The translations under genes and the position numbers were made by a program. A stretch of 64,000 nucleotides of DNA, taken from contig OZ199838.1 in NCBI GenBank assembly GCA_964304625.1, positions 15,872,001 through 15,936,000 on the forward strand, in the 5' to 3' direction. Source of the DNA: Kudoa neothunni. Lineage: Eukaryota; Cnidaria. This document shows positions 11,356-22,828 of this stretch, in pieces; position 1 is the first letter of the stretch; every line of letters begins with the position of its first letter. The notes under the pieces were generated by a model. That model had not been told where the DNA came from. It worked only from the letters and a program-made list of their open reading frames with translations, and made no database searches.

Positions 11356-13652
11356 TTATTTAATTTGGCGGAGACTTGTCCTTTTTCGTTGTCTCTTAAT
11401 TGCTGTCAAGCCATAACCTTTAGGCTTCCCAACTACCTTAACTTTCCTAGGAAGTGTAAGATCTAAAACGTAATAATATTTTCTACATTAAGTTATATAT
11501 CTTTTAATTCTGGAGGGTTTATTGATTCTCTGTTTTCGACATCAGTTATGTCCGGATTAGGAACGGTTCCAATTACATCCTTCTCAAGTGGCTCAGGTGG
11601 AGGTGTATCCTTTATTGGCTGAATTACAACAAGACTACTTTCTAATTAAACAAATTTGTTATGTTTTCATAACTTAAATTTATGCTATACCTGAGGAAGT
11701 TGATGCATTGAAGTCAACGTCACTATCATACCCACCAATACCTGCCTCTAAGAGTGTGCCAAACTCTAAATTAAATCATATTTTTCAAAAATAGAAACGT
11801 TCTACCTATAGATTTCTTCAAAGCCGCCAGATTATGATTTTTAATAATGTTTTCACACACTTTGAATAATTTGATGCAGTGACCGAAATATTCCCCGCAA
11901 TACTCAGCAGAAGACGAGGATAATTTATTGGTATATACATTAGCCAACTTCATGCGTTTGGAAAAAGTGGTTATAATATCATGCTGCTTTTTTTATAACA
12001 ATACCATATGTGATGATGTTTTGAGTTGAGTCATTTTTAGTTTTGACAAAATTTGATATATGTTCTTTTTTCTATCTGGGATGATATATATGTGGATCAA
12101 ACTTACATGTACAAAAATTGATAGTCGAATTATAATTTAATCCACAATCAAATTTTGTTTGCATCTTTCCCAATTCTTTAATTACAAATTTACAGGAGAA
12201 TGAAGTTAAGTGATCCCAATACTTTTTTTCAACCTCACTTTCAATATTCCTGTAGGATGTCTTAGATAATTCGGTCACTATACGGCAAGTTTTTTTTGTT
12301 CTGAATGAATGCGAAAGAATCAAGAATTTATTTATCACGCTCTTCAGTTTTGAATTAAGCGCTTCTAGTCGATTATTTGTTAAATTATTGTAAAAGTGTC
12401 GAGCTTTACTGAATGATATGATCCATTGTGATTTAATTGGATCCCAATTTTTCTTGAAATAGATATTGAAATCCAAAATATTATAACTATAGAGCTCATC
12501 ACATAAGTTTTCATATTCCATTACATTTTTAGCATGCATCATTTTTTTAAGGGTGAATTACATGGATTCTTTTGTTTCATTATTAATATTATATTCCGTA
12601 AGTTTTAACTATTGTTGAAAAATCTGTATAACGTGAAATTTAAAAATAAACATTTCGGCATTGGAAAAATGAATCTTCATAACTTTTCGAAGCTTTAAAT
12701 CCTTATCAGTAACAATCGAGAGGATTTTTTCTTGTATCTAAGGAACAATTGAAATCAGTTCATTAATGTACCATTCAACTACTATTTCAGGCTCCTCAAA
12801 TATTATACTGGCACTATTTAGATGTGTCAAACCCCCAGAATCTTCAGAAACCGTCAGGAATAAGGGAGCCCTAAAATTAGAATAGATAGATAACTTTAAT
12901 ATTTTAAAATGATAAAAATAACCGCGAATCAAGTAATTTGTAGGTTGCGTCAATTGATAGATGTTCTGGAAAAAATGAAAAAACATCCTTCATTTTTTCA
13001 TCCACGAATAGAATTGCATTAAGTTGGTTTGTTTCACCTGCTAGTATTCTAACACCACAATTATAATCTTCCTTTACTAATTTATAAAGGAAGTTCATAT
13101 CAATCTTTTGCGTGGATAGACTTTTTTAATATTATGTATTAACTTCAATGTTATCATTTTACCGGTTTCTTGTTGGATTTTGGATTGAATCAATTTTTTG
13201 TTGGCGCACAAGGAAACTGGTTCCGATACCCTTTGATCATTACGATCCAATTTTTGTTGTGGAGGCAAAAAGTTAAAAAAAGTTGGATTGGTTTCATGAT
13301 TGTGGCTTAAATTGAGTGATTTTACCTCGAGCGTTTGTTCGTCTGAACTTACCCTTAGTGATACATGAACAGGACAGGTGCCTTTCATGGTTTGTTTTTC
13401 TCGAATGCCTTGTGACCTGTCTCGATGTTGGTCACTAAAATATCAAACCTATTTGAAGGAGTAGTAATTTAAGTTTTAGTTGAATTTTGTGGTGAGGACT
13501 CGCTTTAGGTTTGATATTTTTTTTGAGTCACACTTAATCAAGACACAGCGTGACTGCTATTCGAACTTATGTATAAACTCTTCTTCTAATTGCATAAAAG
13601 AGTCAAATTTTTTACCTACTTCAAATAAATCAATATCGGTTCTATTTGCCAT
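11356..13652 (-). pseudogene. MULE transposase with FAR1-like and SWIM zinc-binding parts, decayed
   Basis: Read on the minus strand. The ATG at 13652 opens an N-terminus with FEVGKKFDSF, then a FAR1/FLYWCH-like DNA-binding part ending in LSHNHE (~13300) and a linker with QQETGKMITLK. The MULE catalytic domain shows SIDATYK (~12950) and VTDKDLKLR (~12700), each with an Asp of the DDE triad, and an FHV motif. The SWIM zinc finger begins FCTCKF (~12100) and HIYH follows. The C-terminus has LPRKVKVVGKPKGYG (~11440), a familiar end in animal ZSWIM-like MULE proteins. A 53-nt GT-AG intron joins DSR to APLFLT near 12900. Several in-frame stops and gaps (for example near 13560 and 12070) show that it is dead. 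Confidence 0.88.
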
Positions 13653-13812
13653 TTTCCGTACAAGCGCCGCAAATATTTTCTTCAATTTTACAAATTTTTT
13701 TATTAAAATTATTATTAATAAATATTTACTTAATATATGTTTATATGAGGCAGGTGTAACAATTTTAACTTTCTAATTTTCTTCAAACTAAACTTAGTTT
13801 TTCCAATATTAA

Positions 13813-16156
13813 CCCATTCCGGGTTTTCGTTCACCTCTTGTTGCCTCTCTAAGAACTGTAATAATTCGTCGATGAATATTATTTCAATATATATCACGTA
13901 TTTGTTCATTTGGAATGTAATTAAAAATTCAAATCTAATGATTAATGTATATCTTTTGAGATTACATACTAGGCAGTAATTATGGTATACTAGGGTAGAA
14001 ATAGAACAGTAATTTCGTAAAAATAGCAAATTTAGAATTTTTAAGCCAACTTATAATTTAAAAAAGATTAGATAAATTATATAATTTCAAATTAGGTCAA
14101 ATCATCATTGGGGGAAAGAAATATAAGCAATATAATGCGGTGCCGAAAAGGGAAAGCAAACCCACCGACGTGCTAAATTCCAATTAATCTATTACTTGAC
14201 CTCGTGCCTACAACGTTATAATGAGGTACACAAATTTAATTGACGCCGTCTATGATAATGAAAATGACGATGATATTCTAAACTCCATTGATTTTTTGAC
14301 ATTACCTCCAAACAATGTTAATATTTTGACTGATGAAGAAAGTCCCTTTGTTTCAAGAGATTGTGATAACATTGACATTGGAAACGTCCCATAAATATGT
14401 GGTACAATAGAAACTTTCTCATTTGCTGATAGTGAATCATTAAATGATAAAGTTTGTGCTAAATGGTATAAAATATCTCAATCTAACGACTCATCTGTAA
14501 TTGCCACTGAATGCCAAACAGTTTCTCAAAATAAATATACTAATGTGCGCAATGACTCAGCCACTAGATATGAATCCTATGAAATGTTCTTAGAATTTTT
14601 CGATGAAAATTTGCTCTTACATATTGTTAAAGAAATAAATATTTATGCACAACAAAAGAATGATCACGCGTTTCACTTAACCGTAAAAGAACTAAAGTCT
14701 TTTATCAGTATTTTATTATTATCGGGCTACAATCGATTATCTCAGCCACATATGTACTGGGAAACTTCAATGAATTCTGGGGTTGACATCGTAAAAAAGT
14801 CGATGACCTATAAAAGATTCAAGTTGATTAAACGCCACCTTCATTTTAACAACAATGCGAAACTCGATAAAGACGATAAACTTTTCAAGATAAGACCAAT
14901 AATTCGAAAATTGAACGAAAACTTCAAAAAATATGGATACTTCCACGACAACTTGTCTGTCGATGAACAAATGATTCCATATACTGGTCACCACTCCTGC
15001 AAAATGTATATGAAGGGAAAACCCGTCCGTTTCGGTTTCAAGAAGTGGTTTTTGGCGTCTTCTGATGGATATGTATACAGTTTTAGTGTATATACAGGTA
15101 AGGCAAAAATACACAACAAGAATTTTGGCCTAGGTGGATGTATCGTGCTAAATTTTGTCGACGAGCTAAAGGATAGAGATAAGTTCCATGTTTATTTCGA
15201 TAATTTCTTCACCCCCTACAAATTATTGGTTGAATTGAAAAGAAGAGGTGTTAATGCTACTGGAACAGTGAGGACGAACCGAACTTCGAACTGTCCTCTG
15301 ACGACTCCGAAATTAATGAACAACAACCACCGAGGCTACCATGAATATTTTAAAGATTCTATAACTGAAATCAACTGTATTCATTGGAATGATACGAAGC
15401 CTGCTACTTTTCTTAGTAGTTCGCTCACTGTTGAACCAATACAACATGTAAAACGTTACTGCAGAACAAAAAAGCGCTATGTATATATCGAACAACCTCA
15501 AATTTGTCATATGTACAACAAGTACATGGGCGGTGTTGATACCAAAGACAATTCTATATCATGCTACAGAATAAGAATTCGTTCTAAAAAATGGTATGTG
15601 CCTTTTTTTCTAACATGATATCGCTCGCAGCAGTTAATTCATAGAGAATGTTTAATTATAGAAGCAAAGAAAAAATCAGCTTATTAAATCACATTAGATA
15701 CATTGTAGCCAATTTGATCAGTATAAATAATTCTGAAAAACAAACCAGTCGATCATCCATCTCAAATATTCATGCTACGTCTTTATGTAGCCGACCTATG
15801 ATGATTACTAATGCTGAGAAAAGGAGACGGAGATGTGTTGTGTGTAAAAAAAAGACTATCTACAATTGTCAAAATTATATTCATGTTAAATGTTCAATAG
15901 ATTTTCATAATCAACAATAGTTTGCTCTCTTATCGATATAAAACCGTTTATTTTTCGCATGCACTGTGACATAACGTTTAATTAAGAAATCGCACGTCGG
16001 TGGGTTTTCGTTCCCGTTTTTGCCCCTTGATAATTCTTACATTTTCATATGAAAATATAATTTTTAATTAATAATAATTTAACTACGTTATTGAAATATT
16101 ATTTTCAGCATATTTTTTAAATTTTAAGAAAATTTAAATATTGGACCCGGAATGGG
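13813..16156 (+). mobile_element. piggyBac transposon nested in the MULE
   Basis: A 2344-bp element flanked by TTAA at 13809-13812 and 16157-16160. The terminal inverted repeats are a perfect 12 bp, CCCATTCCGGGT at 13813-13824 and its inverse at 16145-16156. A further perfect 16-bp inverted pair lies inside: AAACCCACCGACGTGC at 14158-14173 and its inverse at 15992-16007, with looser similarity for ~20 bp beyond. One transposase gene on the + strand lies between these inner repeats. Confidence 0.95.
14221..15920 (+). pseudogene. piggyBac transposase, nearly whole, few breaks
   Basis: From the ATG at 14221 the acidic N-terminus runs to a TAA at 14392-14394. The same frame then continues to 15618 with every core motif: VDEQMIPYTG (~14960), FDNFFTPYK (~15198), RTNRTSNCPL (~15275) and YMGGVDTKD (~15524), so all catalytic Asp residues are kept. 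After KKWYVPFF a T-run shifts the frame, and the C-terminal part reads on in the next frame, with one TAG near 15645, to 15920. That part ends in a Cys/His-rich finger (CVVCKKKT, then HVKCSIDFH), complete compared with the reduced tails of the copies at 1057 and 9733. About three breaks in total. It belongs to a different subfamily from the 7672-10013 copy. Confidence 0.9.
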
Positions 16157-16221
16157 TTAATGGAAAAGTCAATAAAAAAATTTTGTAACATAAATAGATA
16201 TTTTAGGAAATCAATATATGT

Positions 16222-16335
16222 TAAAACAATATAGAAAATTTCAGACCTGAATTATTAGTAATTTTGGATAAATTAATTGTGTCAATGGACAGTCCCAGCA
16301 AGTGATTATACGCTAGCGAGTCAATAGCCACTGTC
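16222..16335 (-). repeat. MULE terminal inverted repeat, right
   Basis: Inverse partner of 10914-11030; read on the minus strand it opens GACAGTGGCTATTGAC. The proposed 9-bp duplication TTCATTTGC follows at 16336-16344. Confidence 0.92.
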
Positions 16336-16344
16336 TTCATTTGC

Positions 16345-17086
16345 CGTTAGTTTTAACTATTTTTAATTATTTCTAGTATATAAGAGTGAAAGATTTGGGA
16401 AATAAATAATTTGATTGAGCAACATCTACAAAATAAAATCTGTACACAGCTCGTGCGTGAGAGTTGGTGGGATTAAAAATTGTTATTATGCAAGCGTACG
16501 TGCTTTTTAAGACCATAATCTACCCCTCAAATAGCCTCTGCAAAAGTGAAATCAGTATAAAGTCTTAAGATAAATGTGAATTTTGTTTCCAAGTTAGAGG
16601 AGTAAATTTGAAAAAAACGGCAGAGAACCCCTGCCGTAAACAGTTCTTTTTGATTTAAAATTTCGATTGAATGATAATTTAGTTTAATTGATTAATAAAT
16701 TCATCTAAGGAATATAGAAAGGGAGTGAATTGTGGTAGGAACATTATTTTGTGACCGCTTCATCACTTTGTCGTTTGGTCAAGTTGGTTATATAGAATCA
16801 TACGTTATACATTCTTAAAAGTGGATTTTGATCTTGAAAATATTAATTAGATATTAGAATGTAGCGAATGTTTAACGTTACTACAAAAAGTAATTTATTA
16901 GAGAGCATATCGACAATTCAACCAAAAAAGATTCAATAAATATCACAATATTCTAATTAATAAATTTAGAATTAACGTCCGGTTAAACCATAATATTTAA
17001 GGGGTAAATGCGGTTAATAATTCAGAAGTTTTATCTTGAAGGTTATTGATGGTTGAGAATAGTTGAACAAATTTATTTTTCCTTAA
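16345..17086. other. No gene recognised
   Basis: AT-rich spacer between the MULE and the next piggyBac relic. No coding signal, terminal repeats or RNA gene were seen. Confidence 0.6.
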
Positions 17087-17635
17087 TTAACCCTCCCCGG
17101 ACGGAGCGATGTCCGCGTGGACCCCATGACACACATTTTTACGTTTTACTTTCTATTGACTTTAAGTGACTAATTCAGATTTCTGTTACTCTTAGGTGAA
17201 GAGATACTATTTAATCACGTTTAAAAATCAAAAGGAAATTTTCTCAAGAAAGAAATGAAATGTTTAGTTTTAAACGAAAATCTAAAAAAATTAATCGTAA
17301 CTATTAATTTATATAATATATAAATTCTAATAATTACATAGAAATGAATAAGCATGAATAAACTATCCTGGAGTTATTAATTTAAGAGAATATTGACATA
17401 ATTAAGTTTTTTCATCCATCTCAGCGATAGTCACCGATATTTGATAGGGACGTCCTTTGTTGGTGGGTAAACTTAATTTTGTTGAAAACATTCGAGTGTT
17501 CATAATTTGTTAATTTTAACTTTTGTTATAGTTTGGGATTAAGGCCGCGCAAAAGAAAGAGAACTGGAATAAAATAGACTAAAGGTAGTGATGGTATTCT
17601 TCCCAGTTTAGTCGTGTCTATGTATATCTCCGTGT

Positions 17636-17706
17636 AGCGTGGGCCTCGCCTCGGTCTCCACCGGGTCGCCCACCCGGGAATGACTTCCCTCTTTATTGTG
17701 AGGGAT
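17636..17706. other. GC-rich islet upstream of transposase remnant
   Basis: About 70 bp far richer in G and C than its surroundings, with CACCGGGTCGCCCACCCGGG and a CCCTC...GAGGG hairpin (about 17687-17704). It ends about 50 bp before the ATG at 17757. It could be transposon 5' leader, a structured RNA fragment or captured foreign DNA; I cannot decide. Confidence 0.4.
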
Positions 17707-17756
17707 CGTGATTCTCGGATTATGACAACTTTAATTATGTTTATTTTGATTTAGTA

Positions 17757-18110
17757 ATGTATAGTATAAGTTCAGAATATTTATTGGATATCCATGTTGA
17801 TGATAAACAAATTACGGATAACGATATGGAGTTCAAAGGAAATTTGTCAGATGCTTCTAGCTGTGAGAATTTATTGGAATGTATTGATTCTCAGAGTGAT
17901 GTTGAGATTGATCGTATTGATTGCACCCCAAATTCAAGTCCTGTTACAACATCAAAATCTGATTTTGATTGGTATTGTAAACCACGAGAAAAAGGGTGGA
18001 CTCGAGCACACAACATGATTAATGCTACTCCGGGTCTTATTGGAAAAGCGAGAAACATTGAATCTGTTATCGATTCTTTCAAAATTTTCTTCTCGGATAT
18101 AGTCATTTAA
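17757..18110 (+). pseudogene. piggyBac transposase N-terminal remnant
   Basis: 117 codons. The N-terminus is acidic (SDASSCENLLECIDSQSD). It ends in a stretch resembling the first conserved piggyBac block: GWTRAHNMINATPGLIGKA, then SFKIFFSDIV, compare APGITADA and FLDVIF in the 35.5-38.1 kb copy. The frame stops at 18108-18110 and no later transposase motif follows before the right end, so the catalytic part has been deleted. Confidence 0.75.
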
Positions 18111-18862
18111 AAGATATCATTCTACACGAATAAGTTATGTTTGAACATTTTTTCAATTTTCTTACTGTTTGTTACTCACCAAGCAAGTAAACAAAATAAA
18201 ATTTCTCTGTTGCCGTTCTATTATCACAAGCTTTAATGACAAAAATAAATACTGGAATATTTTAATAAGTTTTGAACTGATTGATTTACAACTTAATGTA
18301 ACTTATAACATTAAAACGTAACCAATGTGAGATATTAACATCCAATTATTATTAGAAGAATAATTATTGAAATAACATCGTTAGAAACATTGTAATTTCA
18401 TTTTTACGATCATTAAAGAGTGTAATGAAAAGATTAATTTTGGCGCGAATTTAATCTACTTTATTAGAGTAAGATTATGGGTTATTCGTGGTATCGTGCA
18501 TCAGAATCGACCGATATGATGTCATTGTTTTCATAACGAATGCTGTTCCTATACTTATATTATCATCACGTTTTATAACACCCTGAAATTAAAATCTACC
18601 AGAACATACATTACATATTCATTCAAAATCCTCATTACATATTGAAGATCTGTAATAGTTATACACTAGATTTATTTGAATTTTTTCAAATTTATAAAAG
18701 TTATATATTTTTTGACTTCATATAATAAAATTTCGACATGTATTGGTTATGAACGCGTGATTTGGTAAACAAATTAAAAAAAGCAACTAAAATTGCTGGG
18801 TCCGTTTGGACTCCACTCCGTCCCCTACGTGATTTTCAGGCGCATCGTCCTTCTACTGTTAA

Positions 18863-21043
18863 TTATATTATATGATTGTAAAATAATGACGATTAAAAAA
18901 TGAAAATGAAATCAACATAAATGTATAAAATGATATAATGTAAGGCTCAAGTTGTGTAATCTTTACCATATAACCTCCAAAGTGCGCAACATAAATTAAA
19001 TTATGATTTGTCACCTCAAAACTCCTCTTATGCGAATAAAGTATATGATTATTCAATAATCTTATAAATTTAAAATAAATAGACTTTCAACGAGCAAGTT
19101 TTTAATATAAATATTCTTCGATTTTTTATTCATTCCTAGATTTTGATTTTTATATTGAATCATTATTATCACACTCAATAATACGCCCTCTCGAATAAAT
19201 TTTGTATTTTAATAAATATTCACATTAATTAAAATATTACAAATAACATTAATATTTTTATTGGATAAAAATGTACCACTTAAATTTTCACCATATATAC
19301 TAGTTAAACTATAAAATAAATTATGATTTATAATATAATGACTCTCAAAGCGAAACCGACATGAATTATAACGATGCAGTAATTAGTTGGTTTACCGAAC
19401 TAATTGAGAGAAATGACCATATTTGCCTAGGATAAATAATATTTTGGGTTGAATAGTCTCTCAAGAACAATTTAAAAAAAATTAATTAATACTTTAAATT
19501 AATCTACGGAATGTCTTCAATTAAAAATTGTTAAAAATATTATATTTTTACCAAATTTGATTATTCTTGATTATAATTAGGATTATTTTAGGTATATCAT
19601 AAAAATAGCAACAATGAAACATGTATACAATCCAGGAACGGAATTTTACTCGTAATATTTCCTTGTCTGTAATCGACAATAAAAATTTAAAAATAAGCCC
19701 CACACATGATTAAATCATGATGATTATACAAAATCGAGCACAGTAGGAACTATCATGTCACTTGGATGCATCCTTAGAACGCAAGCGTAGCAACGCTTCA
19801 AGCGATACCTGCCAGCAGCCTCAAACCTAATCCGCAAAATTAGTATATCAGCAATTGAGCCAAAAATATATTCGTTTAACGTTGAGTAAATCATTTTTTA
19901 TATACCCTAAAAATTATTACCATAGAATCAATATTTTTGTCATAGATTTTAATTTTTTATTTCACCATATTTAAGATATCATTAAATGAGTGTTCTAAGA
20001 ATTTTTAACTTTACGGATGATGTCACATAATTAACTCAACGGTTATTATATCAACAACAACTACAACAAATCTGTTACAAATTCATTTGATTTGAAAATA
20101 GAAAATTAATTGGAAGTTTTGTTTATTATATTACTAACTAAAAACTTGTAATACACAAGGTTTCCCATTTATGAATAATTTTTCATCCATACTAAAGTCA
20201 TCTAATGTGAATAATTATTATTTTGTAATAGTGATAATTAAATTTAATACAACAGCTAATAAAAGTGGTATTACTCCCGTAATATCTTATTAGTATTATA
20301 ACTACGGTGAACACCGGTATCGAGGGGCACATCACTAAGATAAAATCGTTAGTATTGTTGTTCAATAGAGTTTCTATCCTTAATGTTATTAATTACATTG
20401 ATTTTCGCGATTGATCATCGTTTAATTATCAATGATAAATAGCCCAAAATTACATTATAATGGTATTTTGGGACAAAATAAAGCAAACAAACATAATCCA
20501 GGTGAATAATTATTTTAAATTAGATACTTAAAAAATTTTAATGAATAATACTTAACTATAACTAATATTGATTATTTAATGTTTATTATTATAAATTTAA
20601 AAAAAATGAGACAAAATAATTAACCAAGAATGTTTATTGATAAAATATTCATTTATGATTTATTATTATGTTCAAATTGGACCAAATTAAAATGTTAGTA
20701 ATTATAGACAATAACATTTTAATATTTAGAATTTTTTAATTCAGAAATACAAATGTTATTTTTAGTTGGATTATAAACGTCATCTCTATAAGAGTAATCA
20801 ATGCTTTTTAAATGAATAAATAAGTATATTAAAGTGTAAAAAATAGTTGGACTAGGAATAAATAATTATTCATTATATTTTATAAACAAAAAAATTAAAT
20901 AATATTGTGAAAAAAATCTCAATAAAAATATTATGTTTAAAAAAGTTATATTTTAAACATATTTAATTAATTAAGAAGATTAAAGAGTAAATGAATCAGT
21001 TATTTCTGAGTATAATAATAAATCGGATTAACTTCAAATAAAA
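18863..21043. other. AT-rich spacer before the gene array
   Basis: No coding region, transposon end or RNA gene supported. The base composition is monotonously AT-rich, with a few direct TATTA and AATAAT runs. Confidence 0.6.
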
Positions 21044-22828
21044 ATGAAATTACTGGTGTTGTTGATTTTGGTGTCTTGTTTTTGGGAATATTCCCATAGC
21101 GAAACAGAAGACGAAGTAAAAATATAAAATATACGTAATATAAAGTTGTTATAAAACTCAAGATTGGTGTTATAATTTACAATGTGGGAAACCATTTCAA
21201 GTCTTACGGATACAACATTACAACTATAGACGGAGATCCTACAATTATCAAAATATTTGACGACAGTTGTTTTTTAAGTTAAATACTTAAAATATAAAAT
21301 AATTATATTCCGGCTATAATAAATACTATTTTAGAATTTGTCTCTTTGGATTCAGTTGACAAATGGAATGAATCAATTTATGGCTGTATATCTCATGTTA
21401 CACAAAACAAGAATCTGGAAAATGTGAAAAGTGATAATATTCGGTTTGAATACGTTGGGCGGCAAGATTGGAGATATAATAGGTAATAAATCACATGAAT
21501 GATTTTGATTTTATGTAAATATGAAGGAGACTTGATCCTACTAGCTATTTCGAATCGTTAAACGAAATAAATACCGAATTCAATAACTATTTTAATCTCA
21601 GCGACAGGGATTTCATGAAAGTTATTGAATCCTCGACCGAAATGGCCAACAGGCTCCTTTCCATCCGAATAAATGACGTATCTTACACTAGAATTATTTT
21701 ATTTTTGTCTTCATTAAAACACTAGATGTTAACCGAGGAATATGACTCCGCAATATCATATGAACAATATAACATATTGATTGGGTTTGCTGCAAATAGA
21801 GACGAAAATTGTTCAGTTGGGATCGAAAAATTATTAATGAGTAGTGAGGAAATCAACGAGATTATATTAACAGGGTCGATTGATACGATGCATGTTAATT
21901 ATTATATGAAAGAAAATCGAATGATCGTAATGTCATCCTTTCACACCCTTTTGATTGTTATGTTTTAAGCATCCTCATCATTTTGGACTTACTCGGCTAG
22001 AAGACGGAGTGTGTGGATGCATCACGTTGGGAATGGCAATCCACAACCAATTCAACAGCATCAATAAAGAATGTGAGTTGATATCCGAAAATCAATTCTC
22101 GATATACCCATATGGAATAAAAGATGACTTCAATGAAATTTTGTGTAAACAAAAAATTATTGATTATTTCAAATCAAACCAAACATTCCAAAATCACGTA
22201 TGCAATAGTGAACATCATGCTCTGTTCTCCAATGTTGCAACCAATAAAAAGTTTCTTGTATTTAATCTAAATAATAGTCTTCAAGTTTAATCCAAGTTTC
22301 AGATTTATTTACCACCAGATTATGATTTTTTGGGAGAAACCACTCTGGAGAATTTTCAATCACATGCTGATTATACATGCGCATCTTACAGGGAAAAGAG
22401 TGAAATTGTAAGCAGAAATGCTTTTTTTTTTCTATTACGATTTTGTTCTCAGGCTCAAGTATTTGTTTGGGTCAAAAGGTGTATAGTAATTCAGGAATAT
22501 TTGAATTTTATTTCCCGGTTTATACAAACACACCAACTCAATTACACATTGGTGGTAGGTTTTATTAGATATTAAATTAAATTGTTAGTGTTTTCATCAA
22601 TGCTTTTAGAAGTATGATACGGAATGGTTGTATGGACGTGCTTTTACTGACCCTAGATACTCGAAAAGAGTTCGGATATACAATCTTTGTAAAACCAATA
22701 AAGAAAAACTTCCCAAGGGAGCCATTGCAGGAATAATCCTATTAATTATCTTTCTTATAATAGTTTGCGCTGCTATTATTGCAGCAGAAATAAGAAGAAA
22801 ACAATTTAGAGGTATCTGGAGGCCATAG
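21044..22828 (+). CDS. Tandem-array type I membrane protein, copy A
   Basis: Family not recognised. Exons: 21044-21115, 21163-21277, 21335-21482, 21530-21677, 21726-21926, 21970-22257, 22303-22407, 22453-22554 and 22610-22828. All introns are GT-AG, 43-57 nt, with phases 0,1,2,0,0,0,0,0. The spliced frame is open, 465 residues. Signal peptide MKLLVLLILVSCFW; ectodomain with FEYVGR (end of exon 3), YNILIGF (exon 5), a Cys-rich exon 6 (VCGC, ECEL, LCKQK, HVC) and ADYTC (exon 7). The last exon has AFTDPRYSKRV, a polar linker, membrane helix GAIAGIILLIIFLIIVCA and basic tail RRKQFRGIWRP. AATAAA lies at 22882-22887. It is the first of seven same-strand copies and groups with B and C. Confidence 0.85.

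Larger units (their letters stand above)
10914..16335 (-). mobile_element. Mutator-like element (MULE) with a nested piggyBac
   Basis: Long terminal inverted repeats (10914-11030 and 16222-16335) enclose a minus-strand MULE transposase relic (11356-13652). An independent piggyBac with its own TTAA-flanked ends sits inside (13813-16156). Without that insert and one TTAA, the MULE would be about 3.07 kb. The terminal repeats match with about 11 differences and one 3-nt gap over ~114 aligned bp, so the element is moderately old. The piggyBac landed between the MULE's 5' terminal repeat and its start codon, so it is the younger of the two. MULEs are best known from plants and fungi, and animal copies have also been described. 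Confidence 0.9.
17091..18858 (+). mobile_element. Internally deleted piggyBac
   Basis: TTAA at 17087-17090 begins the left end CCCTCCCCGGACGGAGCG, with the palindrome GTCCGCGTGGAC at 17111-17122. On the right, GTCCGTTTGGAC (18800-18811), then the inverse of a GGACGGAG block, precede TTAA at 18859-18862. Termini are degenerate but the subterminal blocks pair well. The 14-mer ACGTGATTTTCAGG (18827-18840) also occurs at 1387-1400 near the right end of the first piggyBac. Most of the transposase is missing. Confidence 0.78.

Noticed and set aside
13480-14029. Frames of 98 and 99 codons on opposite strands
   Set aside because: They overlap the MULE 5' region and the piggyBac left end and carry no family motif.
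14767-15510. Minus-strand open frames of 65 and 115 codons
   Set aside because: They lie opposite the conserved piggyBac catalytic core and have no motif of their own.
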